A DNA stretch of 64,000 nt, taken from the NCBI GenBank assembly GCA_030544215.1, contig JARZZO010000001.1:66614456-66678455 (forward strand), in the 5' to 3' direction. Under the pieces are notes generated by a model. It saw only the letters and a program-made list of their open reading frames with translations. It was not told the DNA's origin and made no database searches. Positions 11,761 through 24,430 of this stretch are shown piece after piece. The stretch's first letter is position 1. The number at the start of each line of letters is the position of its first letter. The position numbers and the translations under genes were made by a program. The stretch is from Zantedeschia hybrid cultivar (taxonomy: Eukaryota; Streptophyta; Magnoliopsida; Alismatales; Araceae).

Positions 11761-12007
11761 TCAACTAGCAGATGGGTTAACCAGTGTTTTAGTGTAGAAG
11801 TTGGCAATGGAGATGTCAACTAGCAGATGGGTTAACCAGTGTTTTAGTGTAGAAGTTGGCAATGGAGATGTCAACTAGCAGATGGGTTAACCAGTGTTTT
11901 AGTGTAGAAGTTGGCAATGGAGATGTCAACTAGCAGATGGGTTAACCAGTGTTTCAGTGTAGAATTTGTGAACTAGCAGATGGGTTAACCAGTGTTTTCA
12001 GTGTAGT
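11761..12007 (+). repeat. 55-bp tandem array, about 4.5 copies
   Basis: Near-identical 55-bp units begin at 11761, 11816, 11871 and 11926 (tcaactagcagatgggttaa...). A partial unit with a small deletion follows at about 11970-12007. The first units differ by almost nothing, so the expansion is recent. It begins about 150 bp after the PPR stop codon and may be in the 3'UTR. Confidence 0.9.
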
Positions 12008-12204
12008 AAATGGCTGGGAAATTCTGTGCTACAATACATATTTCCACGAATATTCCACCTTGCAAGCTTTTAAGTGGCCAAAGGTGAAGGAGGTTAACCA
12101 GGTGAAGGCACAACAATCAATTGGGATCTCATTTTAAGGCAGGTTTTAAAAAATAATGAAGAAGCTGAATATTTTTTGTTACTTGATCAGCTCTAAGAGG
12201 TCAA

Positions 12205-12903
12205 AATCAATACTTTACTAAAGGACAGTGTTAGATGGAGCCAAGGTAAAGGGGAGTTCTCAGTCAAATCCTTGTACTCTTTCATGGAAGGACAATTATC
12301 AGAGTAACTTAATTTCAAGGAGGTGGGGAAGGTGAGACCACCACTTAAGGTCAGGGCTTGTATGTGGTTGGTTTTTGGGGAAAGAATTGTTGCAAAGGTG
12401 TGTCAACAGAAATGGAACTGTGGATGTGACATAGTGTGGTCCTTCTATGGAATTGGTGATGAAGATTTGGACCACTTGCTGCTGATTTCTTGTCCTTTCA
12501 GCCAGGAAATTTGGAATGTTTTTGAAAAAATTCTGCAGCTACAGTTCATCTTTCAATCAGTTCGAGACATGTGGCCCTTTAGTACCGAGAGGCTCAAGCT
12601 TGGTAAATGCAGCCAAAGATGACTCTTAATAATTTCACACAGTTTGCTGGAGCACATGGAAAGAATGCAATGTTAGCATTTTCTGGGGAAGTAGATCTTA
12701 TGTTGAGAACATCTGTTTTAGAGCTTTGCCCCCCTTGTTTAGTTGGAGTAGGTTCATTCTTAGGATCTCTGATGATTATCTGAATAAGGAGTTGTATTAA
12801 TGCCTTCTTTAATTGGTTTTTGTAGCAACATTATAAGGCAGAGGAACCTCTCCTCTCACCTCATCATTTGTACTACCTCTCTTTATTTAATAAAATTGAA
12901 GGT
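12205..12903 (+). mobile_element. LINE 3' remnant with zinc-binding reverse-transcriptase tail
   Basis: The translation carries the RVT zinc-binding domain of L1-type plant LINEs: DSVRW...GEFSVKSLYS, then PPLKVRACMWLVFGERIV, then DEDLDHLLLISCPFSQEIWN. At least one in-frame stop interrupts it near 12305. The 3'UTR ends with ttgtactacctctctttatt then taataaaat, typical of LINE ends. It is a 5'-truncated dead copy in the same orientation as the PPR gene. Confidence 0.7.
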
Positions 12904-13865
12904 ACGAATCACATTTTGTTCAAAGAAATTGAGCATCATCTGGTCTCATCTGATCTTTCTCAGTATCTACTGAAGAAATGTTTGTCTTCCGGATTACCAT
13001 ACCAATAAGGCATTGTTTAGTTAATGGCAAGAGATCTGCTAAGGGATCTTTAGACAGCTTCAAAATGGAATAAAGCCGGGTTATTCTTATTTTGCTCAAT
13101 GGTGCCAACACGACAACCTATTTAGGTTACGTGCTTGTACTCCTGCTGAGATTTTCCAAACATTAAGCATCAGAAGAATTTTAACTTCAGTAACATAGAG
13201 AACTTTTATCTAGATGATGCTATTTTGTCTGCCGGTTCAATTCCAATCAGCAACGTTTGGGTAAACCAATCTGCTTCTCCCTCCAAACCCTTCAGCATTA
13301 TGAAATGATTTGATGAAATCAGGATAATGTACCTGGTCCCTGATGGATATTTGAGTTCAATGCAGGATGTTCGGCTGAAAAGCATGACAGGAAAATGTAA
13401 TAGGTAGAGTCAAAAGGCTCACTTTAAGACAAGTAATTATTAATCTACTATTGTTGTGAGCTGAATCTGACCTCTTGTAATAGAGGTAGGAGTATAGGAT
13501 CAGCCAATTACCATCATCATCAGCTAATGTTTAACTCGAATCAACTGAAATTGGTCAATCTTGATTTTGAGTCGGCCCCGATTGAGTTTGGCTGCTCTCA
13601 AGATCTAATGGGATTCTGGATCCCTAGGTATGAGAAGAGGATCTTTACATCCGATGTGCACAACCTAAAAAAATTGGCAGACTGTTGATGATAAGACGAT
13701 GGAATTATGCCCGGAGTGACAGTGCTAACTTAGGCCAGTGTGGTTCTTTTCCTTGAAGAGTTTTCCTCTCTTCCACAGGGTCTCCTTAATGAGTGCATAT
13801 TTCTCTAGAGTAAGGAGGCAAAGTTTTGTTTACATGTAGTGTAAGTGCTAGAGAGGAGAGACTAC
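12904..13865. other. Intergenic, nothing recognised
   Basis: Moderately AT-rich sequence with no convincing coding frame, tandem repeat or paired termini that I can see. Confidence 0.4.
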
Positions 13866-13879
13866 CTTAGGTTAACAAA

Positions 13880-14205
13880 TTCCCCTTTTTTTTCAAAAAT
13901 AAAAGCTGCTGCCAAGCTTTAATTAAAGGTGGAGACAGTACAAAGCAACGGGTGTTCACATGAAAGGAAAACCACAAAACTAACAAGAATAAGAAACAAA
14001 AGGCGAAGTATAGAGGGGGAATTGACAGCATGAAGTATGGACAGACCACAGCCTGGGCCAAGTACAGAAAGAGGAGAAAGACCACAAGATAAGGATCGAA
14101 TGGTCCAATGCCCCGAAGATGATCAGCAACCTGGCCAACCGAAGCATCTGGTTGTCGAAGGACGACGCCATGATCAGAAAACATGATCTGCATTTTCTTC
14201 AACCC
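13880..14205 (-). mobile_element. Possible LINE 3' end fragment
   Basis: On the minus strand the segment ends ...agcttggcagcagctttta then tttttgaaaaaaaagggg, that is, a non-coding tail followed by an A-rich end near 13881-13895. A 111-codon frame covers it but reads like 3'UTR sequence with hydrophobic low-complexity translation, not a protein family. Classification as a LINE end is an inference from the tail. Confidence 0.35.
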
Positions 14206-14577
14206 AATCCATCTATTTGGAAACTTTTTTTTTCCTAAAAGTTGTCATCAACAGAGACGTAATCAAATTCCAAATCTTTTGTTTCTTACCTGGTGGAGGT
14301 ATGGACCAAATTTTTTAAGGTAAAAACACAAGCCCATTGCATCTTAAGTGGAGTAAACTCTGTCATGGAGGAAGAACATACTCTATAAAAGATGGAAAAT
14401 ATCTGAAGAGAACAAATTTGCAACCGTCAACATGCATTCCAATTGTGATTTAACCTCCACTAACGTCCATCTACAGGTGCATATACAAATCAAACTGTCC
14501 ATCCTTCCCTCCACTTGGAAATGGAAGTGTTTAAAAACTGTCATAGAATCAATCCCTCAAGTTTATTCTAATGGAAA

Positions 14578-14835
14578 ATATGGTTTATATAGCATGCACA
14601 ATAGGGAGCTTTTATTAGATTGAATCTAAAAACATCAAACAAAAGTGAGTTTAGGAAGATCAAAATGCATAGCTACTCTCTTTGGAGTCATTTCACCCCT
14701 ACTATAATATGGTTTATATAACATGCACAATAGGGAGCTTTTATTAGATTGAATCTAAAAACATCAAAGAAGAGTGAGTTTAGAAAGATCAAAATGCATA
14801 GCTACTCTGTTTAGAGTCATTTCACCTCTGCTATA
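14578..14835. repeat. 129-bp tandem duplication
   Basis: The block beginning atatggtttatatagcatgc at 14578 is repeated from 14707 with only a handful of substitutions. The duplication is simple and non-coding; flanking sequence to 15450 shows nothing else. Confidence 0.9.
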
Positions 14836-15449
14836 ATGCCTAAATACTGGAAAATTCTTCCCAAAATATTGTGATCCAAAGTTGACGAAATGAAGCACTT
14901 GTAGCGAAGGAGGAGGAATTCTGCAAGAGAGAAGGGAAGATTTTGTCGTTCTAGAAAAGGCAAGACTCTTGACGATCTGTTTGTTTTTATGTACAACAGG
15001 CCATCTGAAAAGTTTTTCTCGAAAAGTATTTTACAATCACTTATTTGATAATCGGTAAAATTCTAATCAATGGAAAATTTAATTAGTTAGACTTCATCTT
15101 TTTCCGATTTTTGCATCTACGAGGAATAAGAGCCAATGCCCTTTTCCAAAGAAGTTGAAAACGTATTCATGAATATCAAATGACGAATTTTATTTTTATT
15201 TTCTTGCAAATGTATTTTCTTAAAAATCTTTTCCATCCGGTTACATTTTGTGTAATCAAACAGACCCTAAATATTTATGAATTTTGCTGCAAATAGATGC
15301 ATCAATCTTGCACGCGAAGGACTAGGTTCCATAGACGCTAACTCATTATCCTAACACGTGTGTGCAAGGACCGATGTGGATTCAAAATCCAGACTATAAA
15401 ATTAAGAGTAATATTTGTTGCATCGCATGTTGAGATATCATATATTTTT

Positions 15450-15720
15450 TTATGTTTTCAGTTTTTGAATTTTTTTAAGGTTGAATTCATCGTATCCGAC
15501 ATGTTTGTACAAGTTGATCTCCGATCGAAAGATCCAAAAAAAATCTAAACAATAAAAAATCACGTCCTAATAAACAGTAAAAAAATGTCCTTAATAGGGC
15601 GAAGCCATTAAAAGGGGACCCTGTTTTTCATTTTTCAGATTTTTTGAGTCGTCTTATTAGATATCAAGGTGATGGGTCCAACCTTAAAAAGAATTCAAAA
15701 ATTAAAAATGGGTTGCACCC
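15450..15720. repeat. MITE-like element, core atctccgatcg, copy 2
   Basis: The left arm (tttttgaatttttttaaggttg, 15461-15484) is inverted at the right (caaccttaaaaagaattcaa, from 15688). The interior carries gttgatctccgatcgaaaga and aaaaatcacgtcc, matching copies at 9903-10217 and 47143-47320. Non-coding. Confidence 0.6.
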
Positions 15721-15729
15721 CATGCAGTG

Positions 15730-16755
15730 CAGGAAGTATTACTTCAAAACCAATATAATAATATTCTTAAGCAAAAATAGCATAAAATATCCATCCTATA
15801 ATTGATATACCGGAATATGAAAAGGCGGCAGCCAAAGGAGAGAGTGAGGGGTGAGGAAGGGAGAGGAAAGAGAACCTACGGATTCCAAAAAATATGAATT
15901 TTAATACTTTAATACAAGTTTTAGCATACATTAAATTTGATGTAGCATTACATCTTATAATACATAAACATCAAATCTCATAGCAATTGGTCCCCGTTAA
16001 CTTGTTTGTTAACCTATTGTTCCCAGAGTAATACTTGTTGTAATGTCCTCAAGCATTGCAATTGCAACTGTCATCTAATCCTGGGATTGGACGATATGGT
16101 CACTGCATCACCCAATAGGGTGGTGGCGGAACTTAGTCTTCGTGCAGTCCGATCATGGTATCAGACAACAACTACAACTGCAATACTACGAGGCATAGCA
16201 ACAAGTATTACTCTCGTTCCTGAACTGGTATCGTGGCTGCAGCTTGAGCCGATCCAAGTCTGAGACGACCTGATCCAAAGGACAGTATTGGCTGGCGGAT
16301 TGTCCAACCCAGCAATCTCAGCCCACCAACAGCTAGTAAAGGGTCCGGATTGGATCCGCTAAAAATCCAATTAGATTGGCTGATCTGGCCCAATTGGATA
16401 TGATTCTTGAATCCTCTGCAGCACATACATCCTACGCCAATCCAAAAAGTAAAAAATAAAAAGCACAGAAAGTGTAGCAGCAAGGCCTTAATCATGCGGC
16501 AAAGGAAAGATGAATCTTGTCACAACCTTGTTTGCATTTGAGTGCTGAATCTTTTTGAAGAACAGGGGAGATTGCAAGGCCTTCGATCAGAAGTCTTAGC
16601 AATCATTTTCCCCTCGCAGTATACGGTCAGCATTTGATACATCAAAGAACAAAGTAATGGGGAAGGAGGAAGCTTTGCATTCACAAGGCAAACAAATCCT
16701 CCAGACTATGCACAAACAAATGTATATTTATACATAACAGCTACTAAGGCCTGAT
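15730..16755. other. Spacer downstream of the PI4K gene, nothing certain
   Basis: AT-rich, then a stretch near 16215-16400 with scattered gatcc/ggatcc words like the island at 3420-3680. tggtatcagac at 16156 resembles a Copia primer-binding site, but no LTR is next to it. The last part is presumably 3'UTR of the kinase gene on the minus strand. Confidence 0.35.
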
Positions 16756-16759
16756 GGAT

Positions 16760-19438
16760 CTATGAAGCAAGTTCACCAAGACGGCGATCCATGATCTCAG
16801 AAATAGATTCAAGGAATGCAGTTTCACTAGTGCCTGGGAGAACAGATCCAGTGGCTTCTTCAACAATCTCCTCAATTACAGATTTCTTCTTGACGGTTTC
16901 TCTGCACATGATGCTTCCTATAGTAAAAGGAATCAGGCCCTTATCCACGCCCTTCTTCAGTAACATGGTTGAGATCCTAAGGGTGCGAGCACACTCAAGT
17001 GACAGTTCCCATCCATGGAACTTAAGCAGTGCAATATCCTCCTCCGCATCCAGTGATCTAATGTACTCGATGGTTTCAGCATTGTAAGGAACACGAGACT
17101 GGGGCCAATAGAGCCATTCAAATGTGCAATCTTCAAACTGTGATGTGCATAAGAGAAAAGAAATGAGAGGTATTAGCTAGCGCAAACACTTTTATGCCAG
17201 ACAGAAGGGGAAATTTCTTTAGAAAAGTGATAAATAGCACATATCAACAATAAATGTAGAACTTTGAAAGAAGCAGAGGTAGAGTCCGCGTCAAGGGTGC
17301 AAACTTAAACCATAAAGCATATAGAATGTTTCAACTACAAACATAATTGTTAAGCCCATGTTTTCTCCCAGAAATGTGTGAAACTTTATTACGCAAAACT
17401 AAATGAGAATTCGCAATGGTAAGGTATTTTAAGTTATAATCCCAAGCAAAACAATGTGTGTTTCCAATTCCTCACTCCCAAGCTCCACCACAACTAACAT
17501 ATACATACATAATTGAATACAAATGTACATGCACCGAAGTGGGATCTCATCAACATCCTTTCCGGGCCCTTCGATCCAAATGTCAACAATAAACCACCAC
17601 ATGGAGAATGTTTAATCTGGTATAAATTTTTGCCTCATATGCATCAGCCCGTTAGAGAATTTTGCTATTTTGGCAATACCACCTAGGTAAACCTTCTTCC
17701 CTATGCTTAAATACTCACATTGGAATAGAAGCGGAACATGGAAAGGGTACTTGTACATAGTAAATGCACCTTGACTGTTGAGACTACATCTGAGGACAAA
17801 TTAATTTGCATTCAACAAAATCAAAGGGAATCCAGCAACTAGTGACTATATATTGAGGATAAGTGTCCATGGTTCAAACAGACTTAATTGAGAAATTTTG
17901 CGAAATGGAAAAGACAAGACTACAGACACAGACTATCAAACGGAAATGCTTTGGAATGATGAGAATAACAACATGGTAAGCACTTTCAAAGAAGAAAAAA
18001 AAGCAACATGAAGACACAAAATTATGTAAAAAAAAAACTGTTTTCTTTTTGGCATAAGAGGAAATACATGAGAAATGATACTCACATTCTCAGGCAAACA
18101 ATATCCATGATCGATAGGAACAAGTGACAGTTGCCCTTCTTCTCCCTCCTTGCAAATCAGTATGTTCCCACCGTGTCGATCTGCATTTGCCAATCTGATA
18201 TCCAGGACAGAGATCTTGTGAACCTCGTCTACAGGAAAAGCTCGGGGTCCCATATCCTCACAACTGCCTATGTTAGCCACAAACATTTGCAAGGATCCAA
18301 TCTTCACATTCTCGGGTGCAGATTTGTACCCCTGTGGATGATTGAAACCTTCATGCAAGCAGCGCATCATTACTGTTGGAAGAACACCTGAGAACCCAAT
18401 GTCATTGTGTGAGAATGACCGGTGCCCACCAATTGGATGGTCTAGAAGGTAAGCTGCAACCTCCCTCAAAGCACCCTCTCCAACACGTGTCCCCCTCTTC
18501 AAACCTTCACCATCCTTTGACAAGGGGAGCCCCTGGGGATTATTTACAGCCATTGGCTCCTCATCAATGGGCTTAAAAACTGCAATATGTTTCTGACCTG
18601 AGATGTCTTGCATAAAATATGCTCCTCCCGAGCCTTCTGAGGTCCTAACTGGTGAATTACCTTTCTTCAGACCAGCATATGCAGCACTGATAAGATCATT
18701 GAGCACAGAGGGCAGTTCGGCTTTTGGATTCACAATAACTGGCTCGAACAAGAGACCTCCCTCTGGTTGTTTGCCTTCAACTATCTGAAGATCCTCAAAT
18801 CCTGCCAATTCACTCAGATCCGAAGCCACAATAGAGACCTCAAAGTCCTTTTCAAGGGGCTTTGCCCTAACCTTTGCCGTCTTGTTAACCAGTAAATGTA
18901 TCACAGCATCCTTGTCATCACAGATATCTTCAACCAAGCGCTGATCATCAAGTTCCTCGCCATTACAGATGAGCTTCTGCTCCTCGAGGTTGGCAAAATT
19001 GCCTACACTCTGAACAATCTGTTGCTTGATATACCTAACATTCCTGCCCTGCTCCACATGGAATGTGTACTCTCTCCCAAATGTCGTCCTAACAGTGATA
19101 CAACGCAAGTCACTCAGCCGTAGGGCGAGGTGGAGGACATTGCCATCACACACACCATAGTCCCGGATGGGGCAGTCATTCCGCGCCAGCTCCCGGCCGT
19201 CAAAGATCAGCTTCTGCTTCTTCACAACAAACCCCTTGAAGGACTGTATCCTAAGCTTCACAGAGGCAATTGACTCCGATCGAAGCACCCGCATTGGCAT
19301 CACCGGCAAACCCGACGAAATCGACAGGTAGATAAGAATGGACTCAGACGAACAGTGCAACGACCTAGAGCCGTCAAACTGAATGGGCGAGAGCGCAGGC
19401 TCTTCCCGGACTGTCCTGATGGCAATTCCAGCAGACAT
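16760..19438 (-). CDS. PI4KG4: Phosphatidylinositol 4-kinase gamma-type with two ubiquitin-like domains
   Basis: Two coding exons, 19438-18086 and 17137-16760 (GT-AG intron 17138-18085, phase 0), give 575 residues, close to the usual 560-600. Ubiquitin-like domains span about residues 34-108 and 112-186 (KQKLIFDGREL and EEQKLICNGEELDDQRLVED mark the beta-grasp cores). A PI3/PI4-kinase fold follows at about 265-545, with the ATP lysine in IAVFKPIDEEP (about 289), the catalytic loop RLANADRHGGNI (about 415-426) and the metal-binding PIDHGYCLPEN (441-451). The second exon resumes FEDCTFEWLYWPQ and ends RRLGELAS. From family knowledge, plant gamma members often show protein-kinase rather than lipid-kinase activity and associate with the ubiquitin/proteasome system, so a lipid substrate should not be assumed. 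The subtype number is a guess from domain layout. The start is the ATG at 19438 (MSAGIAIRTVREEP). Confidence 0.93.
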
Positions 19439-20160
19439 CTTTACAGAGAAGGAATTCCCCTAGGATAAGCCCTAATCAACCACTAGGTTGAATTGAAAGA
19501 CCCAACGCCCCAAATGTTTCACTCCATCGGGGGATTAGGGTTAGGGTTCCTTCTCCCAACAAAGAAAGAACCAAAACCCTACCCCAACCCGGAGCCAACC
19601 ACAGAAAATCCCCAAGTTTCAAATGAAATGAGGGAAATCCCCCCCCCCCCCCGCCCCACCCCAAAAAAAGAAAAAAGAAATCTCCCCAACAAGCACCAAA
19701 GAACAACGCTTTCCCAAGAAGAAGCAGCAATTCCAAATCCTCCAAAGCTTGCACTTTCCTTCCCGAAGAGCAGAATGTGGGCCAAAAACTGCATTTTTTT
19801 TCACAAAAAACCAACCGAATCGGGTCAAACGCAGGCATAACATCATAGAATCGAACAAAAATTAAGCAAAAACAAAGGAAAAGAGAAGAAGCAGGGGAAG
19901 CAACACGAATCCTTCTTATAGTTCTTACCGAAGGTGGAGAGAAGACCAGGAGAAAGCCGGGAACTACCGGAAGTGATCCCCGTCCGGCGGCCAAACGCAG
20001 AAGAGCCCAGATTACTCCACCGATCACAAGGCTCCCCATCTCCGCGCCATCCTGCTCCAACCCTTTCTAGGATATCTCCGATCTCCCATTTCGAGTTCTT
20101 CCTTCCAAGATTTGATTTTTTTTCCTCTTTTTGAGGGGGTTGGGATTCTTGGCTTCTTCT
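19439..20160 (-). promoter_or_regulatory. 5'UTR of the PI4K gene with a probable leader intron
   Basis: On the minus strand a good donor (ttcg|gtaagaac) occurs at 19927-19928, and a plausible acceptor (aacctag) occurs near 19481, just before the start codon. A leader intron of about 450 bp is therefore likely. Long frames crossing this segment are pyrimidine-rich UTR, not genes. The leader has a C12 run near 19640 and shifts to GC-rich sequence upstream of 20100, as expected at a plant promoter. Confidence 0.5.
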
Positions 20161-20399
20161 CGTGTTCTTGGTAACGGAAGAGATGACAGCAGTCGCCATA
20201 CGCATGCTTTTGACAGCGCGCGGCGACCGAGGTGGGGGAGTTCGTTTAACGCCGTTAAGTCGGTGGGGACGGCGGGTTTTTTGTAGTAGTTTTCGTGGAA
20301 GGCTTCCCAAATCTTGGAATCCCCGTAATGCCCTTCTCCGGGTTTGGTTTGCTGTGGGTACCGGGCAGGGATTTCTAATTTCTTAATGGAGATTTTTGT

Positions 20400-21860
20400 A
20401 TATCGATCCTACAAACTATAGTATTTATATGTATATACTTGATTTCCTTGTATTGTCATGAATATTTATGAAATCTTCAGAAATATTACAGTTATATCCT
20501 TCTTATCAAAATGTTCTGCACTCCAACCGAAGATGTCAAAAGCACTTAAAGGGCCTTTATATGTTTGACTTCAATAGGTGGCATATTTAGTTGGAGTTTA
20601 AGATATTTTGAGGTAAGAATATATTTACAGTATTTACGAAGATGCTAGGAGTATTTACAATGATATGTGAAAGTTAGGAGTATACATATAAAGAGGAGTG
20701 CTATAGTGTAAAAAGATAAAAATCATGATAAATTTTTAAATATTCAACTCTCCATTTAAAATAAATTTAATCGCTTTTGGGTTAAGTTTCATTGTTGGAT
20801 AGGCTTTCAATGTAAGTCATCCGATTTTACATTGATGATGAATATTGAAACTCCAATAGATGGGAACAACCTTAATAGCTAATATGACGATTTTCTTATT
20901 TTTTGAATATTTTATATAATTTTTAAAATTCGATGGACGCCTAAGATCGAATTTCAAGATCGAACTATAATCAAACAGTCAAAAAATAAGTCCCCAAGAG
21001 ATGGAAACAACCTTAAAGAGGGTTATTGAATATTTAAAATTTTATAATATTTTTTATATTGTTAAAAAATATAGAGACGGAGTCACAACAGTACGTACGA
21101 TTTATGCATTGTAGCAATTCTTATTTATCTACATACAAATATGATGATTTAAAAGTATATATATATAGTGATACCACCCCACACGAAAATGGTATGACTT
21201 AAGCTATCCTCTCCAAAAGTCCAAAAGGCAAGTGTTTGGTTCGTTCAATATACATATAAATTTAATTCGTTCTTTCAATTTATATAGAAATTTAATTCAT
21301 TTTTTAACCTTCAGACAAATAGGATAATTCATAATTTGATTTACCTTTTTCTGAGATTTTTCATAAAATTAAACCAAATCAATATATTTTAAAAATCAAA
21401 CTAATTTTTTTTTATATTAGATCAAAATATTTTGGTTTGGCTTGGCTCGTCGTTCAATTTGGACATCTTGTGGGCCTATATTATTTAAAATTATCTTGTA
21501 AATAATATAATTTACTTAATATTTACCTTAAATTATAAATATAAGAAATCTATAAAAATATACAAATACTGGTTAGTCACTTCATGTAATTTAAGTTGGT
21601 TTCAGGCAGAGGTAAAAAACTTTCACCTTTAAACTGAATTGGACCAAGCTTAACCGAATTATTTGTTTTGTTTTAATCTTTTAGTTCGACTAATTATTTT
21701 AGATGCGTTCTTAAAATATCTTCTCTCTCATTCCATAATCTCCAAAGGTTTGCTGCATGATTAGCTACCAGATGATGCAGTTTCATAGTACGTGGTGGAT
21801 GATGTTGCATTGCATCTTGTCGAGCGGCAAAATTAAACATCAAAATCTCTTTCTTTGTGC
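20400..21860. other. AT-rich intergenic sequence
   Basis: No coding frame of interest. Many short A/T runs, with no termini or target duplication that I could pair. Confidence 0.4.
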
Positions 21861-22515
21861 AAGTTGTAAATTTTCTTTACCAAAAAAAAAAAAAAAAGTT
21901 CTAAATTTTGATACAATATCATCAGATAAGAACATACATAATATTTATACGATATTAGGATATAATATTAGTCTGCCAAACTAAAACACTTTTGAGAGAC
22001 AAGTAATTCCTTTGGTTTGAATTTGATTTCATAATAGGAAGATGAACGAAAGATGAATAAGACAAAAAATTGAACTCAGTCTCATATCCAGTCTCGTCAG
22101 AGAAAACATAGAATCTGCTTGAAGGTTCTATTACATGAAAATTTTAGAATACTAGCTTTAAAGGGGAGGTAGACTAAGAAAATTCTAAATTTTGCAAGTT
22201 GTAAATTTTTTTTACCAAAAAAAAAAAAAAAAGAGTTCATACTTTTGATACAATATCATCAGGTAAGAACATACATAATATTTATACTATATTAGGATAT
22301 AATATTAGTCTGCCAAACTAAAACATCTTTGAGAGACAAGTAATTCATTTGGTTTGGATTTGGTTTCATAATAGGAAGATGAACGAAGGATGAATAAGAC
22401 AAAAAATTGAACTCAGTCTCGTTAGAGAAAACATAGAATCTGCTTGAAAATTCTATTACATGAAAATTTTGGAATACTAGCTTTAAAGGGAAGGTAGACT
22501 AAGAAAATTCAAAAG
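21861..22515. repeat. Tandem duplication of about 335 bp
   Basis: The block starting at aagttgtaaattttctttac (about 21861) is repeated from about 22196. Both copies contain an A15-16 run, the string gatacaatatcatcag and the end ctagctttaaaggg. The second copy lacks 13 bp (catatccagtctc) and has few substitutions, so the duplication is fairly recent. Confidence 0.88.
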
Positions 22516-22544
22516 AGAAAAATTCCGATCATATCTCTCTCTTC

Positions 22545-22860
22545 TTCTTTTTTTACCAGTAAAGAAGTTTCATTCATTTAAACCAAGCACCATCTATTGG
22601 AGAGGAAGCAACTAAGCTCGAAACATCCCAAGGGCAGCAACAAGACTGCCAAACAGAGCTGCATAAATTGGGCAGTGAACAATGGAGTTGTTCGGAGACG
22701 TAAGCCGACGAAGGACCCATAGATGATGCCCAAATACTCGAACACTACCATAGGGGGGTCATGCCCCGTGCAGGGAATGAGCAGAGCCGAAGAGAAGCCC
22801 ACGATATATCCAGAGCTGACGCCATAGTCGGGGAAGAAAGCAGCACCTAGATCCACTCTC
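22545..22860 (-). mobile_element. Possible LINE 3' end fragment
   Basis: On the minus strand the sequence ends ...atgaatgaaacttctttact then ggtaaaaaaag, a LINE-like 3' end with an A-rich tail near 22545-22555. It is more GC-rich than its surroundings. A 92-codon frame here has no recognisable domain. No target duplication was found. Confidence 0.35.
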
Positions 22861-23034
22861 GACTAGTCCAGGTCAGGGTGCCCTAGGATCCCCACTGACC
22901 CACTGATAAGAATCTATTGGACCTTGGCCCAGCTGCCCAGTCCATTTAGTTAGCTCATGATCCTAAGCACAATCGCACGTCCATCCTTTTGCCCGCCCGT
23001 ATCTCTCAAATAAATCATTCATTTTAAGTGAACC

Positions 23035-23330
23035 TCGTTACTGCCCTCGCGATGCACATGTTATTCGATCGATAATCCGAGTATTCAACCGATCATTAGT
23101 TTATAGGTCAATTAACTAATTGTCTTTTCAAATCCATACTCATAGCAGATAAGGTAACTAATACATATTTTTTTGACCAAATATATATGGTACATTAAGA
23201 TTCAATTATCCGACCAATTATTAACTTTATAGAATCGTTAACGGATAATATTTCTAAACTGATAACTAACAGATACGGTCATGGATCTCCCTTAGATTCG
23301 CACCGAATCCGATCTGCTTGCATCCCTAGC
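23035..23330. repeat. Dispersed repeat pair (copy 2 at 24015-24262)
   Basis: Both segments share cagataatttctaaa-type words (taacggataatatttctaaa / aacagataacatttctaaat), a following gatatggtcat or gatacggtcat, and the terminal phrase gtttgcatccctac / gcttgcatccctag. Same orientation, diverged. This phrase closes many plant intergenic repeats; class unknown. Confidence 0.5.
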
Positions 23331-23579
23331 TGCCCCCCTCCACTTTAGCGCCCAGTACTCAATACTCAATCTGGGTGACTCCACTGGATAAAATTTTTGC
23401 GTCTGCCACTGGTTACAATGTAACATATTCAAGAATTAATGGCAAACAATATATATAGTTCATAATAAGATGAGAAAAGCAGCCAAAACAAAACAAGTGG
23501 TTCACTAATCTCCTCTGTTTTTATAGATGAAACTGGTAAAAAGCACACTGGGTGAATTTGAATAATTTCATCGATTTTT

Positions 23580-23960
23580 ATAGTACCGAAGGCCCGCACG
23601 GACCTACAAGATAAAACTAAACCCGGAGCACGTACTCCTCGGACCCAAGCTTTTAAGTCCGAAGAAAAGCCCACAAACTAAAAATCTTGTGACAGCCCAG
23701 CCCAAAATAGGGCCGATCCCGAGAGCCCATCCGACTGGCCCAGCCCACTGACTGCCCGAAAGGGGGCGGGGGAGGGGTGTTTTGGTCATCTCCTCGTCAC
23801 AAAGACTGGATAGCCAACAGCTTGAGTTCAACTCTGACGGCGCCGACGGAGATAACGCCGAATGACGTGTCCCTGCGATGGCAATTGGCAGGTGGCATTA
23901 CGGAGAAGAAAGCGAGGTGATGATGAAACCGCGTGCAGAGCCGCTCGCGCACGGAAGGTT
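23580..23960. other. GC-rich island with GGCCCA-type words, no coding exon found
   Basis: The island carries several agccca / ggcccag words (23695-23760) and a (C/G)-rich stretch ending near 23960. GGCCCA words (site II) are frequent in promoters of plant housekeeping genes. No exon follows on either strand, so this may be a relic promoter or part of a repeat. Confidence 0.3.
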
Positions 23961-24349
23961 TTGATTTTTTTTTTTTCTTTTTCTTTAGTCTAGGTGGGCC
24001 CCACCACATTTCCCGGAGAGATACAAAAGCTGACCGATAATTCGATTATTTTAGGTCAGTTAACAGACAGGTTTTTAAAATTTATATACATAACTGATAA
24101 AATAACATTTTTTTTAATTAAGTGGATAGAATACACTAAGATATTATTATCAAGTCGATTATTAATTATAATACAGTTAACAGATAACATTTCTAAATTC
24201 ATAACTTAACAGATATGGTCATTAGATCTGTACTAAACTCAACCCGTTTGCATCCCTACTCCCTAGTCCCCATGTGGTTCCCTTAGACTTTTTTTGTCAA
24301 AAGTAGTTCTGATAATTTTTTAAATTTTTTGTTAAAAGTATTTCTGAGG

Positions 24350-24430
24350 TAAAATTTAAATTCAAGAGTTCTCTTTTTTTTTTTGACAAGAGAAGTCTAA
24401 TATCGCTGAGTTATAAGCTCTTTAATGATT
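24350..24430 (-). mobile_element. Fragment of a tRNA-derived SINE
   Basis: aagtctaatatcgctgagtt then ataagctctt matches the A-box side of the better element at 50945-51035 (aagtctcatattgctgagct then ataggctctt). The B-box half is mutated. Minus orientation. Confidence 0.4.

Noticed and set aside
16153..16166. tggtatcagac resembling a Copia primer-binding site
   Set aside because: No LTR immediately upstream and no internal domains downstream.
19476..20310. Frames of 194 and 155 codons upstream of the PI4K gene
   Set aside because: They cross a likely leader intron and UTR, with pyrimidine-rich translation and no homology.
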